DNA of 64,000 nucleotides from contig NZ_OOHN01000008.1 in NCBI RefSeq assembly GCF_900323545.1, positions 1,851,144 through 1,915,143 on the forward strand. Reading direction: 5' to 3'. The notes under the pieces are model-generated. The model was given only the letters and a program-made list of their open reading frames with translations. It was not told the origin of the DNA and made no database searches. Origin of the DNA: Actinomyces sp. Marseille-P3109. GTDB lineage: Bacteria; Actinomycetota; Actinomycetes; Actinomycetales; Actinomycetaceae. The position numbers and the translations under genes were made by a program. This document shows, one piece after another, positions 44,719 through 53,791 of the stretch (within the stretch, counting starts at the first letter, position 1; every line of letters begins with the position of its first letter).

Positions 44719-46434
44719 GTGAGCGTTATCGACGTCGAGCTTCGGCTGACGAGTCCGCAGTGGCAGCAGACCGGGCCGTCGGACGGCACCGCCGAGTCCT
44801 TGTGGGTGCGTTGCGACACATCCTGCCCTGATCCGACCGATCCAGAGGTCCTCGCCTCCCACCCGGGACGCCTGACCGCCATCCGGGTCAACGACGATGA
44901 GGTCATCCTGGCTCAGGATCGGCTGCGCTCCTGGCCCCTGTTCTGGGCCCTTGAGAACGGGGCCGACGGCCGGCGGCTCATCATCAGCGACGACGCCACC
45001 GCCATGCGCGGGGCCCTGAGCGCCCCCCGGCTGGATCCGCGAGCCCGCCGGGAGTTCCTGGACGCCGGTTTCATCTCCGGCACCGACACGCTGCTGGCCG
45101 GGGTCCACCAGACCGAGCAGGGCGCGATCGTGCACATCGACCGCGACACCGGCCGGGCCCGCACGGTCACCCACTCCCTGGCGCGGTTCTCCGAGGAGTC
45201 CGCCATGGTCACCGACCCCGAGGAGTTCTCCGGCCTGCTCCTGGCGGCGCTCGACGCCGGCATGGGCCGGGTCCTGGAGGACCTGGCGGCCCGGCCGGGC
45301 TCACCACGGCTCGTGCTGCCCCTGTCGGGAGGACTGGACTCGAGGCTGCTGGTGGCGTGGCTGACGCTTCACGGCGCCCTGGACAGGGCGGTGGCCTTCA
45401 CCTATGGGCGCCCCGGAACCCGGGAGGTCGAGGTCTCGCGGAAGGTGGCCGAGGCGGTGGGCCTGGAGTGGCACGCCGTCGACTACGTCCCCGCCGAGCT
45501 GCGCGAGGCCTGGCAGACGCAGGAGGCTGCCGACTTCCTGGAGTACAGCTACGCCCTGGGGGCGCTGCCGCACGTGCAGGACTGGCACGCCCTGCGCAGT
45601 CTGCTGGAGCAAGGCGTGGTGCGTCCGGGCGACGTCGTCCTGCCGGGGCACACGATCGTGGGCAACATGCACGACGAACACCTCCTGGAGGAGCCGAGCG
45701 TCACCCGCGGTCAGGTGGCCAAGGCGATCCTCATCCACCACCAGGAGCTCCAGGGGGACCAGCGGCGCGCCTACACCGACCCCTACCGGGCCGCGAAGGT
45801 CCGCGGCTTCCTGGCTCTGTGGCCCTTCACCGGCAGCCCGCGTGACATGCAGAGCATCCTGGAGTCCTACAACGTCCGCGAGCGCCAGACCAAGTACATC
45901 AACAACTCCATGCGCACCTATGAGCACCTGGGGCTGGAGTGGGCACTGCCCATGCTGGACGTGGAGTTCTGGGACGCCTGGCACCGCGGCGCCGTGGAGC
46001 TGACGGCCACACGGGACTTTTATGCGGTCTTCATCGGGCGCCTGTGGGCCCGGGCGACCGCGCTGGCCGCCGGGGCCGAGGCGGACGCTGCCGGCCGCGC
46101 CGACGAGGCAGACCTGCCCTACTTCGCCGCCACCGAGGTCAGTGAGGAGACGCGCTCGCGGCTCAAGACCGTGCTGTCGCGCCTGCACCTGCTGGGTCTG
46201 GCCGAGCGGACCTTCTCGGCGTGGGCGACGCTGCACTCGACCATGGCCTTCGAGGCGTTCATCACCGATGCCCCTCTACCGGTGGCGGCGGCCCAGCTCA
46301 TGGGCGGGCGCAAGCTCCTGGGCTTCTGGACGCGCGCCTTCCTGAGCGACGCCTGGTGCCGGCGGTGCCGGCTGTTCAGCGACCTGCCCGTCGCCACTCC
46401 CGCCGAGCTGGAGGCGATGGCCCCGGAGGAATGA
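44719..46434 (+). CDS. Asparagine-synthetase-like amidotransferase without glutaminase cysteine
   Basis: A 571-aa protein with a synthetase domain: PP-loop LPLSGGLDSRLLVAWL (Ser203), YALGALPHVQDWHALRSLL and a C-terminal helical part. The N-terminal part still looks like a class II glutamine amidotransferase remnant (AQDRLRSWPLFWAL) but the product begins MSVID and has no Cys2, so it may use ammonia or another donor. In surface-glycan loci such proteins (for example WbpS) are thought to amidate uronic acids, which fits the dehydrogenase and WbpB/E/D-like genes here; substrate is inference. GTG 44719 follows GAGGG by 6 nt; upstream codons are unlike the family. Confidence 0.75.
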   Translation: MSVIDVELRLTSPQWQQTGPSDGTAESLWVRCDTSCPDPTDPEVLASHPGRLTAIRVNDDEVILAQDRLRSWPLFWALENGADGRRLIISDDATAMRGALSAPRLDPRARREFLDAGFISGTDTLLAGVHQTEQGAIVHIDRDTGRARTVTHSLARFSEESAMVTDPEEFSGLLLAALDAGMGRVLEDLAARPGSPRLVLPLSGGLDSRLLVAWLTLHGALDRAVAFTYGRPGTREVEVSRKVAEAVGLEWHAVDYVPAELREAWQTQEAADFLEYSYALGALPHVQDWHALRSLLEQGVVRPGDVVLPGHTIVGNMHDEHLLEEPSVTRGQVAKAILIHHQELQGDQRRAYTDPYRAAKVRGFLALWPFTGSPRDMQSILESYNVRERQTKYINNSMRTYEHLGLEWALPMLDVEFWDAWHRGAVELTATRDFYAVFIGRLWARATALAAGAEADAAGRADEADLPYFAATEVSEETRSRLKTVLSRLHLLGLAERTFSAWATLHSTMAFEAFITDAPLPVAAAQLMGGRKLLGFWTRAFLSDAWCRRCRLFSDLPVATPAELEAMAPEE

Positions 46435-46487
46435 ACCGACGTTGTCTTCACAGACGACGCGGCTCCGGGTCATCTATGAAGAAGGCG

Positions 46488-47621
46488 TCAGTGAGCGAGG
46501 ACATCGCCGGCGACCTCCTCGTGGAGGCGACGGTAGGCAGCACCCACCTGGGCCGAGGAGAAGCTGTCCCCAATGGTGGCGGCGATGGCGGCCGCGCCGC
46601 GGGGGGCGAGGCGCTCCACGGTCTCGACGACGGCGTCGGCCCACTGCCGACTATCGGCTCCCAGAGGCAGGACCGTGCCGTTGGCGTCGGTGACGTACTC
46701 GGACTGACCACCGGCGTCGGAGACGACGACGGGCCTCCCGCTCGTGATGGCCTCGGCCGCCGAGACGAAGAAGTTGTCTCCACGGGTGGGACCGATGAAG
46801 ACGTCGGCGCGGGCAAGCTCGGCGCGCACGCCCTCGGAGTCGAGGTTGCCGGTCAGGCGGGTGCGCTCGCCCAGGGCGGGGTCGGCGGTCAGGCGCTCCT
46901 CGATGTCGGCGCGCAGCGGCCCCTCCCCCACGAAGGTCATCGTGGCCGGGATGCCCCGGGAGGTCAGCTCGGTCAGGACGTCGAGGCAGGCCATGGGGTC
47001 CTTGCGCTCCACGAGTCCGCCGACGGTGACCATGTTGATGCTGCCGGCGCTCTCACCACCGGGTGGCTCGCTCACCGCATCCTGGGGCTCGACGATGCAG
47101 GGGACGACCGCGGTGGGCAGGCCGCGCCGCAGGGCGCGGATCGGGGCGGCCAGGTACTCGCAGACGGCGGTCACCAGGTCGGGGCGGGCCAGGCCGTGGC
47201 CGACGACAGGGATGGCGGCGCGCAGGGCGGGGCCGAGTGTGTCCGGGTTGGTCAGGCCGGACCAGTGCTCGGTGTGGACCCAGGGCAGGGTCAGGGCGCG
47301 GGCGTGGTCCAGGGCGGTCAGCGGCAGGAGCGTGCTCATCGCCATGGAGTGCAGGACGTCGGTGCCCTTGAGCGCGGGATGCAGCCGGTCGGCGGCCCAG
47401 GCGACGGACAGCGGGTTGGAGGGCTTCATGGGGATGGACAGGACCCGCATGCCCTCGAGGGTGCGGTGGCGGGCGCCGTCGTCCTGGTGGGGCGGGACCA
47501 GGTGGATGATGCGCACGTCCTGCCCGGCGTCGCGGATCGCCGCGCTGTCGCGCAGGACGAAGGAGCCCGAGCTGGGTGCCCGGTCGGTGGGGAGCCAGGT
47601 GGTGACGACGGTGACGCGCAT
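46488..47621 (-). CDS. Glycosyltransferase, GT4 family
   Basis: A 377-aa GT-B enzyme: RVTVVTTWLPTDRAPSSGSFV start (RVTVVTTWLPTDRAPSSG), VHTEHWSG, VTVGGLVERKDPMACLDVL, and SAAEAITSGRPVVVSDAGG. The ATG is preceded at six bases by TAGCAT and has no ribosome-binding site. It is divergent from the 2-epimerase gene (starts 120 bp apart) and convergent with the asparagine-synthetase-like gene. Confidence 0.86.
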   Translation of the reverse strand: MRVTVVTTWLPTDRAPSSGSFVLRDSAAIRDAGQDVRIIHLVPPHQDDGARHRTLEGMRVLSIPMKPSNPLSVAWAADRLHPALKGTDVLHSMAMSTLLPLTALDHARALTLPWVHTEHWSGLTNPDTLGPALRAAIPVVGHGLARPDLVTAVCEYLAAPIRALRRGLPTAVVPCIVEPQDAVSEPPGGESAGSINMVTVGGLVERKDPMACLDVLTELTSRGIPATMTFVGEGPLRADIEERLTADPALGERTRLTGNLDSEGVRAELARADVFIGPTRGDNFFVSAAEAITSGRPVVVSDAGGQSEYVTDANGTVLPLGADSRQWADAVVETVERLAPRGAAAIAATIGDSFSSAQVGAAYRRLHEEVAGDVLAH

Positions 47622-47627
47622 GCCCCC

Positions 47628-47633
47628 ATGCTA
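47628..47633 (-). promoter_or_regulatory. -10 box (TAGCAT) of leaderless GT gene
   Basis: Reverse-strand TAGCAT ends six bases before ATG 47621. It faces a matching box for the divergent gene 100 bp away. Confidence 0.5.
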
Positions 47634-47728
47634 GGGCCTGTCTCGACGCGGGGAGTGCGGCCGTGTGGCATGAGTCCTCCGCTCCTGCACTCTGGTGGCG
47701 CGCGGCCGCGCATGGCCGCTGCGGCCCG

Positions 47729-47734
47729 TAGGAT
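47729..47734 (+). promoter_or_regulatory. -10 box (TAGGAT) of leaderless epimerase gene
   Basis: TAGGAT ends six bases before ATG 47741 with no ribosome-binding site in between. Confidence 0.52.
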
Positions 47735-47740
47735 CGGCCC

Positions 47741-48823
47741 ATGCGCGTTGTCTCCGTCGTCGGGGCCCGGCCCCAGTTCGTCAAGCTCGCCCCGGTTTCC
47801 CACGCCATGGCTGTGGCCGGGGTGGAGCACGTCATCATCCACACCGGGCAGCACTACGACCCGATGCTCTCCGACGTCTTCTTCACCGACCTGGGTATCC
47901 CGGCGCCCGACGTGCACCTGGGCGTGGGCTCGGGCGGGCACGGCGCCCAGACCGGGGCGATGCTCGCCGCGCTCGATGAGGCCCTGCCACCCCTGTCCGC
48001 GGACTGGGTCCTGGTCTACGGGGACACGAACTCGACGCTGGCCGCGGCCCTGGCGGCCGTCAAGCTGCACATCCCGGTGGCCCACCTGGAGGCGGGGCTG
48101 CGCTCCTTCAACCGGGCCATGCCCGAGGAGATCAACCGGGTCCTGACCGACCACGCCGCGGACCTGCTCCTGACGCCCACCGCGGTGGGGGCCGAGCACC
48201 TGGCCGCCGAGGGGCTGGCGAGCAGCACCGTCGTCGTCGGCGATGTCATGACCGACGTGCTCCTCCAGGTGCGCGACCGGGTCTCTGGCTCCCCCAGCCC
48301 GGTCATGGAGGAGCTCTCGCTGGCTGAAGGCTCCTACTCCCTGGCCACGATCCACCGGGCCGAGAACACCGACGACGCCGAGCGCCTGGAGGCCGTCCTG
48401 GACTCCCTGGCCCGGGTGGACCATCCCGTCGTCATCCTGGCCCACCCGCGCCTGGTGGCCAAGTGCGCCGAGCACGGCCTGGCCCTGGAGAGCCGGGGGT
48501 GGCTGCTGATTCATCCTCCGCTGGCCTACCCCGACCTCATCGCCTCGGCGCTTCATGCCCGCGGCGTCATCACCGACTCCGGCGGGTTGCAGAAGGAGGC
48601 GTTCCTGCTGCGGGTGCCGTGCACCACGGTACGCCCTCAGACCGAGTGGGTGGAGACGGTGGAGCTGGGGTGGAACCGGCTGGTCGAACCCGGGGAGGCG
48701 CTGGTGGAGGCGGCCTCGCGGCCACGGCCGGCCGAGCCCCGGGAGGCCGACGCCCACCCCTACGGCGACGGTCACGCCGCCGAGCGCGTCGTCCAGGAGC
48801 TTACCGCCCACCTGCCCGGCTGA
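47741..48823 (+). CDS. wecB: UDP-HexNAc 2-epimerase, non-hydrolysing (WecB/WbpI type)
   Basis: A 360-aa cytoplasmic enzyme interconverting gluco- and manno-configured UDP-HexNAc sugars. VVGARPQFVKLAPV, HTGQHYD, YGDTNSTLA, HLEAGLRSFNRAMPEEINR, HRAENTDD and DSGGLQKEAF are the family's conserved blocks. It could be WecB (UDP-GlcNAc to UDP-ManNAc, feeding the dehydrogenase) or WbpI (acting after the WbpB/E/D steps to give UDP-ManNAc3NAcA). The TEWVETVELGWNRLV segment seems to me nearer to the WbpI side, but this is from memory. Confidence 0.9.
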   Translation: MRVVSVVGARPQFVKLAPVSHAMAVAGVEHVIIHTGQHYDPMLSDVFFTDLGIPAPDVHLGVGSGGHGAQTGAMLAALDEALPPLSADWVLVYGDTNSTLAAALAAVKLHIPVAHLEAGLRSFNRAMPEEINRVLTDHAADLLLTPTAVGAEHLAAEGLASSTVVVGDVMTDVLLQVRDRVSGSPSPVMEELSLAEGSYSLATIHRAENTDDAERLEAVLDSLARVDHPVVILAHPRLVAKCAEHGLALESRGWLLIHPPLAYPDLIASALHARGVITDSGGLQKEAFLLRVPCTTVRPQTEWVETVELGWNRLVEPGEALVEAASRPRPAEPREADAHPYGDGHAAERVVQELTAHLPG

Positions 48824-48929
48824 CGGCCGGATTCGATGGCGCACAGCAGGCACTCTCCCGGAGCGCACTGGGGCCGGGCGGCCGGGCCTGAACTTCTGCG
48901 CATCTTGAGAACGGCGATTTGCTGTGGGG

Positions 48930-49007
48930 ACGTACTTTCATCATCGACGACTGCGGTCTGACATCAGTCGTCAACGACAAAGCGCAGTCCTCGCGAGAAA
49001 AGTACGT
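48930..49007. repeat. Nested inverted repeats bordering the low-GC island
   Basis: Outer arms ACGTACTTT (48930-48938) and AAAGTACGT (48999-49007) enclose inner arms GACGACTG (48946-48953) and CAGTCGTC (48965-48972). The site lies between two convergent genes exactly where base composition drops. It could be a bidirectional terminator or the scar/border of an insertion. Confidence 0.6.
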
Positions 49008-49018
49008 TCTCACTCCTC

Positions 49019-50527
49019 CTACTTGCCGGCGCCAGAGACAGACTCCGGCACCGGAGGCAAGGTCACCTTCACCACCTCGGACAGATAGTTCCTTAGACTC
49101 TTCGATTCGATCTCCCCATCCTCCCCATCGTCGCAAATACGAGTTACAACATATTTTTCAGGAATAACTTGATCGAATACCGCATTCAATTCGGCAGCAA
49201 TCTGCACGTTTCGATCGACACAGGAATTCACCGAGCTTCTGCATTCAAGTAGACATTGATCGACACTAACCATCATCACATCACGCAATCCAGACTTATC
49301 TTCCAAGTAGGCACGGAACTTACGGAACAGACTTTTACGCCTGTCTACATCGCGGGAAGCACCCACCTCCCTGAGAGGTTTCATAAAAAGAACCAGAAGG
49401 GATCGCACAAACCACCACAAAGGCGGAGAGGCTGCGACAACGACAACAACCCGCCACCTGTATAGAGCATTAAAAATCATGCCAACATACATCACCGACC
49501 ACGAAAACGAGAGGATCGCAACAAGCACGGGCAGAACGCTCTGCTGGAAATTAAATCCGCCCACAGACATGCTTTCTGCCTTCACATACAAGGCAAGCAC
49601 AATCATCAACTCAAAAAAGGTCGCCAAAAACACCGAGGTGACGAGAAGCGCAAAGCCTTGACCAATATCGCGATCATTGCTATTACTTTCGAGAGCTAGA
49701 CACCTCAACACCAAAGCCACTACCGGCAACGCCACAGTCAAAAGCATCCCGGAATATCTCCCTACAATATAACCGCACCCCTTTGGGACTTCAAATGCGA
49801 ACGCTCGTGCGACTCTGCCAAACCAACGCACATCTCCACCCTTTTCAACTTTAAAGGACCGAGTGCCACCACTTTCGTTGCGATACCTAAATTCTGCCAC
49901 ATTAGCCAAGCGAACAAGATTATACGTATAGTTGCTAACAATCCCTACATCGCTTTTCACAACAAAGGCAGGAAGAGCGGAAACAAATAAGCTCAGCACA
50001 ACCAGAATCAGAAAGATCGCAGACCCGAAGCCCTTCCAGTCCTTACCTCCAATTAAAAATCCATAACAAACTACGATAAACCCGTAGAGACCACAGAGCA
50101 TAAACATGAAAAACACGGCAGCATCTTCCCTTGCAGAAGTATCTATCGCTCGCTGCAGCCAGGCTCGACGCATTCGCATCCCCTCAGGGAGATCCGGTAC
50201 CTCCCAAACCATGCCTCGCATTACTATCGCCACCCCCGCCACCGCCGCCAAGAGAGCGAACAGTGACGACGAAGCAGCACCGACTTCTTCCACGCTAAGA
50301 CCTTTGAACAAGTTGAAGTATATCCTAAAAACACTCAGCGGGTTATCTTCATAAGCTCTGCGAATATTCGGCTTCATCAGCAGATGCGCTGAGACAATCG
50401 CAGCACACCACCACACAGTAGCCAGGAGTGTGACAAACACGCTCCCAAACAACCCAGGCTTACGGGAAGGCTTGAATGAGCGAAACGGATCGCTCTTCTT
50501 ACCAGGCAACACATCTTTGTCCACCAT
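49019..50527 (-). CDS. Orphan membrane protein, low-GC, unknown family
   Basis: A 502-aa protein with about nine hydrophobic segments (for example LFGSVFVTLLATVWWCAAIV, YGFIVVCYGFLIGG, SAIFLILVVLSLFVSALPAF) and a hydrophilic C-terminal 130 residues containing several cysteines (SVDQCLLECRSSVNSCVD) that is probably cytoplasmic. I recognise no family or motif. Codons with A/T at third positions are far more common than in every neighbour, pointing to recent transfer. It is flanked by inverted repeats on one side and the paired 120-bp elements on the other. ATG 50527 lacks a ribosome-binding site. Confidence 0.75.
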   Translation of the reverse strand: MVDKDVLPGKKSDPFRSFKPSRKPGLFGSVFVTLLATVWWCAAIVSAHLLMKPNIRRAYEDNPLSVFRIYFNLFKGLSVEEVGAASSSLFALLAAVAGVAIVMRGMVWEVPDLPEGMRMRRAWLQRAIDTSAREDAAVFFMFMLCGLYGFIVVCYGFLIGGKDWKGFGSAIFLILVVLSLFVSALPAFVVKSDVGIVSNYTYNLVRLANVAEFRYRNESGGTRSFKVEKGGDVRWFGRVARAFAFEVPKGCGYIVGRYSGMLLTVALPVVALVLRCLALESNSNDRDIGQGFALLVTSVFLATFFELMIVLALYVKAESMSVGGFNFQQSVLPVLVAILSFSWSVMYVGMIFNALYRWRVVVVVAASPPLWWFVRSLLVLFMKPLREVGASRDVDRRKSLFRKFRAYLEDKSGLRDVMMVSVDQCLLECRSSVNSCVDRNVQIAAELNAVFDQVIPEKYVVTRICDDGEDGEIESKSLRNYLSEVVKVTLPPVPESVSGAGK

Positions 50528-50687
50528 GCATCATTTGTAACACCAGCACGCCGCATAATCAACCCTGCGACAGAAATCCCTTCAATGCCACCTCAGCAGA
50601 ACTCTCCTGCGGATTCAACTATTGAAGGATTTATTCACGGGATTCGCGGTCGTTTCCACCGTCCTCCTGAGAAGCACGAGCGGCTCG

Positions 50688-50809
50688 GTGTCCACACAGC
50701 GGACATAGCTGAGCCCACAGCCGACGCGACCGACGAGCATCCTTGAAATTCCGCGGTTCTCACTCGGCTTCCAACGTCCCTGTGACCTTCATGTCCGCAG
50801 CATGGACAC
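50688..50809 (+). mobile_element. MITE-like element A with 19-bp terminal inverted repeats
   Basis: Begins GTGTCCACACAGCGGACAT (50688-50706) and ends ATGTCCGCAGCATGGACAC (50791-50809); the ends are inverted repeats with four central mismatches. The core (CCTTGAAATTCCGCGGTTCTC near 50744) matches the reverse complement of the second element. No transposase and no clear target duplication seen. Confidence 0.55.
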
Positions 50810-50936
50810 CTGTCACCGCGGATCCAGCGCCCCTCGCGCCAACCACCGCGTCAAAACCCGAGAATAGGCCTCAAGGGATCATTCACCGAGCCTGTCGTGG
50901 TGACTGTCGGTAGGAGCGACGATTTGACGGCGATTA

Positions 50937-51060
50937 GTGTCCACACAGCAAACATAAGCGCCACAGTCACGTCATAGCACACACGAGAACCGCAGGATTC
51001 TAAGGCCTTCTCTGGGACACACTCTGACCGTGGAGTCAGCCATGTCCGCTGCGTGGACAC
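50937..51060 (-). mobile_element. MITE-like element B, inverted copy
   Basis: Begins GTGTCCACACAGCAAACAT (50937-50955) and ends ATGTCCGCTGCGTGGACAC (51042-51060). Its reverse complement aligns with element A along its length, with an equal-length right part and a 2-nt length difference in the left part, which argues against a conserved reading frame. Confidence 0.55.
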
Positions 51061-51116
51061 CGAGCCGCTGACACACCTCAGAAGAACGGCAGATCCGACG
51101 ACGGACCTCATGAATA

Positions 51117-51151
51117 GCCCTCGAGGCACTCTGAATTCAGTCCTCGAGGGC
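51117..51151 (-). terminator. Hairpin over the stop codon of the GT gene
   Basis: GCCCTCGAGG (51117-51126) and CCTCGAGGGC (51142-51151) form a perfect 10-bp stem with a 15-nt loop that includes the stop codon of the reverse-strand gene ending at 51137. Likely a terminator. Confidence 0.55.
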
Positions 51152-52447
51152 GATGAGGCCGTCGACGAATTCGCGGTACTGGCGCTGGGCGTCGGACATC
51201 TCGGCCCAGGTGGCGTGCGCGTCCCGGCTCATGGCCTTGTACTCCGCGTCGCCGAGGTCCATGACGGACTCGATGGCGTCGGCGATCTGCACGGCGGTGG
51301 TCTCCACCGGGATGAGTCGGCCGTTCTCGCGGTCGTGGACGATCTCGCCGGTCCCCCCGGCGGCCGTGGCCACCACCGGCAGCCCCGCCGCCTGCGCCTC
51401 CATGACGGCCACCGGCACGCCCTCACCGTCGGAGCAGTTGAGGAAGCAGGAGAAGTCCGTCGTCGCATAGAGCTCGCGGACCTCGGCATTGGTCAGGTGC
51501 CCGGAGAAGGTGACCGGGGTCGAGTCGATCCGTTCCTCGGCCCGGGCCCGCATGGCCGCCAGGCGCTCGTCGTCGAACTCGCCGATATGAGTCCAGGTGA
51601 CCTTCCGGCCACGCTTCTCCAGCTCGGCGACGGCATCCACAATGAGGTGAACCCGCTTGTAGGGCGCCATGTGCGAGCAGGAGACGAGCTGGAAGGGCTC
51701 AGTCCGACGCCGCTCGTGGCGCGGGGCGGCCGGCACGCCCAGACGGCGCACCTCGATGGTGTCCGCCTTCGGGAAGCGGCGACGCAGGAAGCCGGCCGCA
51801 TACTGCGAGATCGGGTAGACCCGGTCCACGGCCCGCATGACGAAGCGGCGCGAGGGGACGTAGCCGCGCGGCGCGTCGGCCTCGTCGACGTCGTAGGCGT
51901 GCGCCCGGGAGACGACCTTGACCGGCCGCCCCCTCAGCTCGCGACGCCGCAGCATCCCGCCCAGAGCCGCCCCGGTGAAGAACCAGTAGGAGTAGATGGT
52001 CAGGTGACCGGCCCGCTCCAGGCCGAGATCCTGCAGGAGCCGGCGCATCCGGCCATAGGCGCTCAGGGCGATCGCCGCGAAACGCACATCCATCCCGAAG
52101 CGCCCGAAGCTCTTCCACGGCGGCGTCTCCACCATCCGCTCCCGTCCCAGCAGGATCTGCGGGGCGCGCAGAATCGCGTGAAAGCGCCAGTCGGGCAGCC
52201 GGGAGGCCGGCAGCAGAGCGCAGCGGGCGTTGGCCGGCAGCGCGCGGGTCTGACGGGCCCCCTCGCTCAGGCGAACCGGGACGACGACGACCTCGTCGTA
52301 GGCGGCGCACAGTGTCTCGATCTCCTGCTCGAGGAACTCCTCCCCCACCTCGTAGGGGTAGAAGTCGGTGAGCAGGAGCAGGCTGCGTCGGCCCGACCGC
52401 TGCGTGGTCGAGCCCAAGTCGTTGCTCGGGCGCGGTGCGTGCGTCAT
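51137..52447 (-). CDS. Glycosyltransferase, GT4 family
   Basis: A 436-aa GT-B enzyme: SLLLLTDFYPYEVGEEFLEQEI start (LLLTDFYPYEVGEEFL), SCSHMAPYKRVHLIVDAV in the middle, and SDGEGVPVAVMEAQAAGLPVVAT with the EX7E motif near residue 350. AAGGA lies 10 nt upstream of ATG 52447. It is 16 bp after the second flippase gene and is last in a reverse operon that starts with the diacetamido-uronic-acid genes. Confidence 0.86.
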   Translation of the reverse strand: MTHAPRPSNDLGSTTQRSGRRSLLLLTDFYPYEVGEEFLEQEIETLCAAYDEVVVVPVRLSEGARQTRALPANARCALLPASRLPDWRFHAILRAPQILLGRERMVETPPWKSFGRFGMDVRFAAIALSAYGRMRRLLQDLGLERAGHLTIYSYWFFTGAALGGMLRRRELRGRPVKVVSRAHAYDVDEADAPRGYVPSRRFVMRAVDRVYPISQYAAGFLRRRFPKADTIEVRRLGVPAAPRHERRRTEPFQLVSCSHMAPYKRVHLIVDAVAELEKRGRKVTWTHIGEFDDERLAAMRARAEERIDSTPVTFSGHLTNAEVRELYATTDFSCFLNCSDGEGVPVAVMEAQAAGLPVVATAAGGTGEIVHDRENGRLIPVETTAVQIADAIESVMDLGDAEYKAMSRDAHATWAEMSDAQRQYREFVDGLIALED

Positions 52448-52463
52448 GGTCCCGTGGTCCTTC

Positions 52464-53765
52464 CTAGCTCTCCTGGGTCTGGAAGCTGCCCACGCGCTTG
52501 CCAGCGTCGAACTGCTTGGCGGCGTGGTCGGCCAGGGCGGTGTTGGCCACCAGCAGCCCGGCCATCATGGCGCCCAGGACGTAGCAGGTGGCCAGCAGGT
52601 CCAGCGGGGACCAGTACAGCCAGGCCAGGGGCAGCGCCGTGTAGAAGACGTTGAACCCCAGCATCCAGTCCTGGTGCTCGGTGACGATGAAGAGATTCGA
52701 GATCGGTGAGGTGATGAGCATCATGAACAGCCAGGGGGTCAGCGCGCGGGCGAAACTCCCCGACTCGGCCCACCGCTGCCCGAACAGCAGCGGGAAGAGC
52801 CACGGCGAGAGCACGTAGATGAGCGCGAAGGGGACGATCCCGATGAGCACCGCCCGCCTGATAGTGACCCGGACCAGCGGACGCATCTGCCCGGGCTCGA
52901 TCGTGGAGAGCTTCTGGAAGAAGACCCTGGCCACAGCGCCGTTGATGAGAATGAGCGGGGCATCGAGCACCCCCCACGCCATCTGGAACTGCCCGAGGGA
53001 GGCCACCGAGTAGCCCGAGATGAGCAGGGCGATGCCGTTGGTCCGCAGCGCGTCCCCCAGGGCGTTGGGGCCGTTGAGCAGCGGCATGCGACGGTATCGG
53101 TGGGCCGCCCAGCGCAGGGACGGCGCGCCCTCGGGGAGCCGCCGCCACAGGGCCTTGGCCTGACGCCCCAGGTTGGCGAAGGCGAAGATCTGGCCCGCCG
53201 TGTGCCCGAGCACCAGTCCGGGCATTCCTCCCAGGCCCGCGATCCCGAGAATGAACTGGCCCCCGGTCAGGCCGATCTGCTGCTCGGCCTGGTTGACCGC
53301 GATCGCGCGGTAGTCGCTGTTGCGGTTGAACCAGTACTTGAACAGCTCCACGCCGGACATGAGGAAGGTCGTCAGCCCCACCAGCGGCATCCACAGAGCC
53401 ACCTCGTGCCCCCACTGCCGGGCGATGACGCCGTTGAGCGGGAAGGAGGCCGCCGTTGCCAGCAGCGAGACCACCGTCAGGCACACCATGCCCAAGCGTG
53501 CCACGCTCAGCGCCTCGGCCTCCTTCTTGGGCAGCATGATCGCCATGTCGTAGCGCAGCGCGGCGACCGCCACCAGGATCGAGGCCACCGACACGTAGGT
53601 CCCCAGCAGCCCCATGTCGTGAGGGGTGTAGACCCGGGCCAGGACGATCTTCATGAGGAAGGTGACGCCCTGGGCCACCGCCGTACCCGTCACCAGCGTC
53701 AGCACGTGGCGCAGGAACGGCGAGGAGTCCATGACCGACCGGACCCGAGCGAGCAGCCCCGCCAT
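52464..53765 (-). CDS. Polysaccharide flippase (Wzx-like), second copy
   Basis: A 433-aa membrane protein with about 12 helices (HVLTLVTGTAVAQGVTFLMK start, VYTPHDMGLLGTYVSVASI), typical of the MATE-like Wzx/RfbX group. It has little evident similarity to the first flippase at 4.9-6.2 kb. It lies between the WbpB-like gene (26 bp) and a GT4 gene (16 bp), so it probably exports a unit containing the diacetamido uronic acid. Confidence 0.85.
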   Translation of the reverse strand: MAGLLARVRSVMDSSPFLRHVLTLVTGTAVAQGVTFLMKIVLARVYTPHDMGLLGTYVSVASILVAVAALRYDMAIMLPKKEAEALSVARLGMVCLTVVSLLATAASFPLNGVIARQWGHEVALWMPLVGLTTFLMSGVELFKYWFNRNSDYRAIAVNQAEQQIGLTGGQFILGIAGLGGMPGLVLGHTAGQIFAFANLGRQAKALWRRLPEGAPSLRWAAHRYRRMPLLNGPNALGDALRTNGIALLISGYSVASLGQFQMAWGVLDAPLILINGAVARVFFQKLSTIEPGQMRPLVRVTIRRAVLIGIVPFALIYVLSPWLFPLLFGQRWAESGSFARALTPWLFMMLITSPISNLFIVTEHQDWMLGFNVFYTALPLAWLYWSPLDLLATCYVLGAMMAGLLVANTALADHAAKQFDAGKRVGSFQTQES

Positions 53766-53791
53766 CGGGCCCGTCGGCGTGGCCGAGCGGT

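Larger units (their letters stand above)
50528..51116. other. Intergenic region with two inverted repeat elements
   Basis: About 590 bp without a convincing gene. It contains two related, oppositely oriented elements (50688-50809 and 50937-51060) and unique sequence between them. Some similarity continues outside the terminal repeats (AGCGGCTCG on the left of the first, its complement on the right of the second). Confidence 0.6.

Noticed and set aside
50851..51129. Reverse-strand frame of 92 codons across element B
   Set aside because: The related element A has stops and a 2-nt length difference in the matching frame, so protein conservation is not supported.
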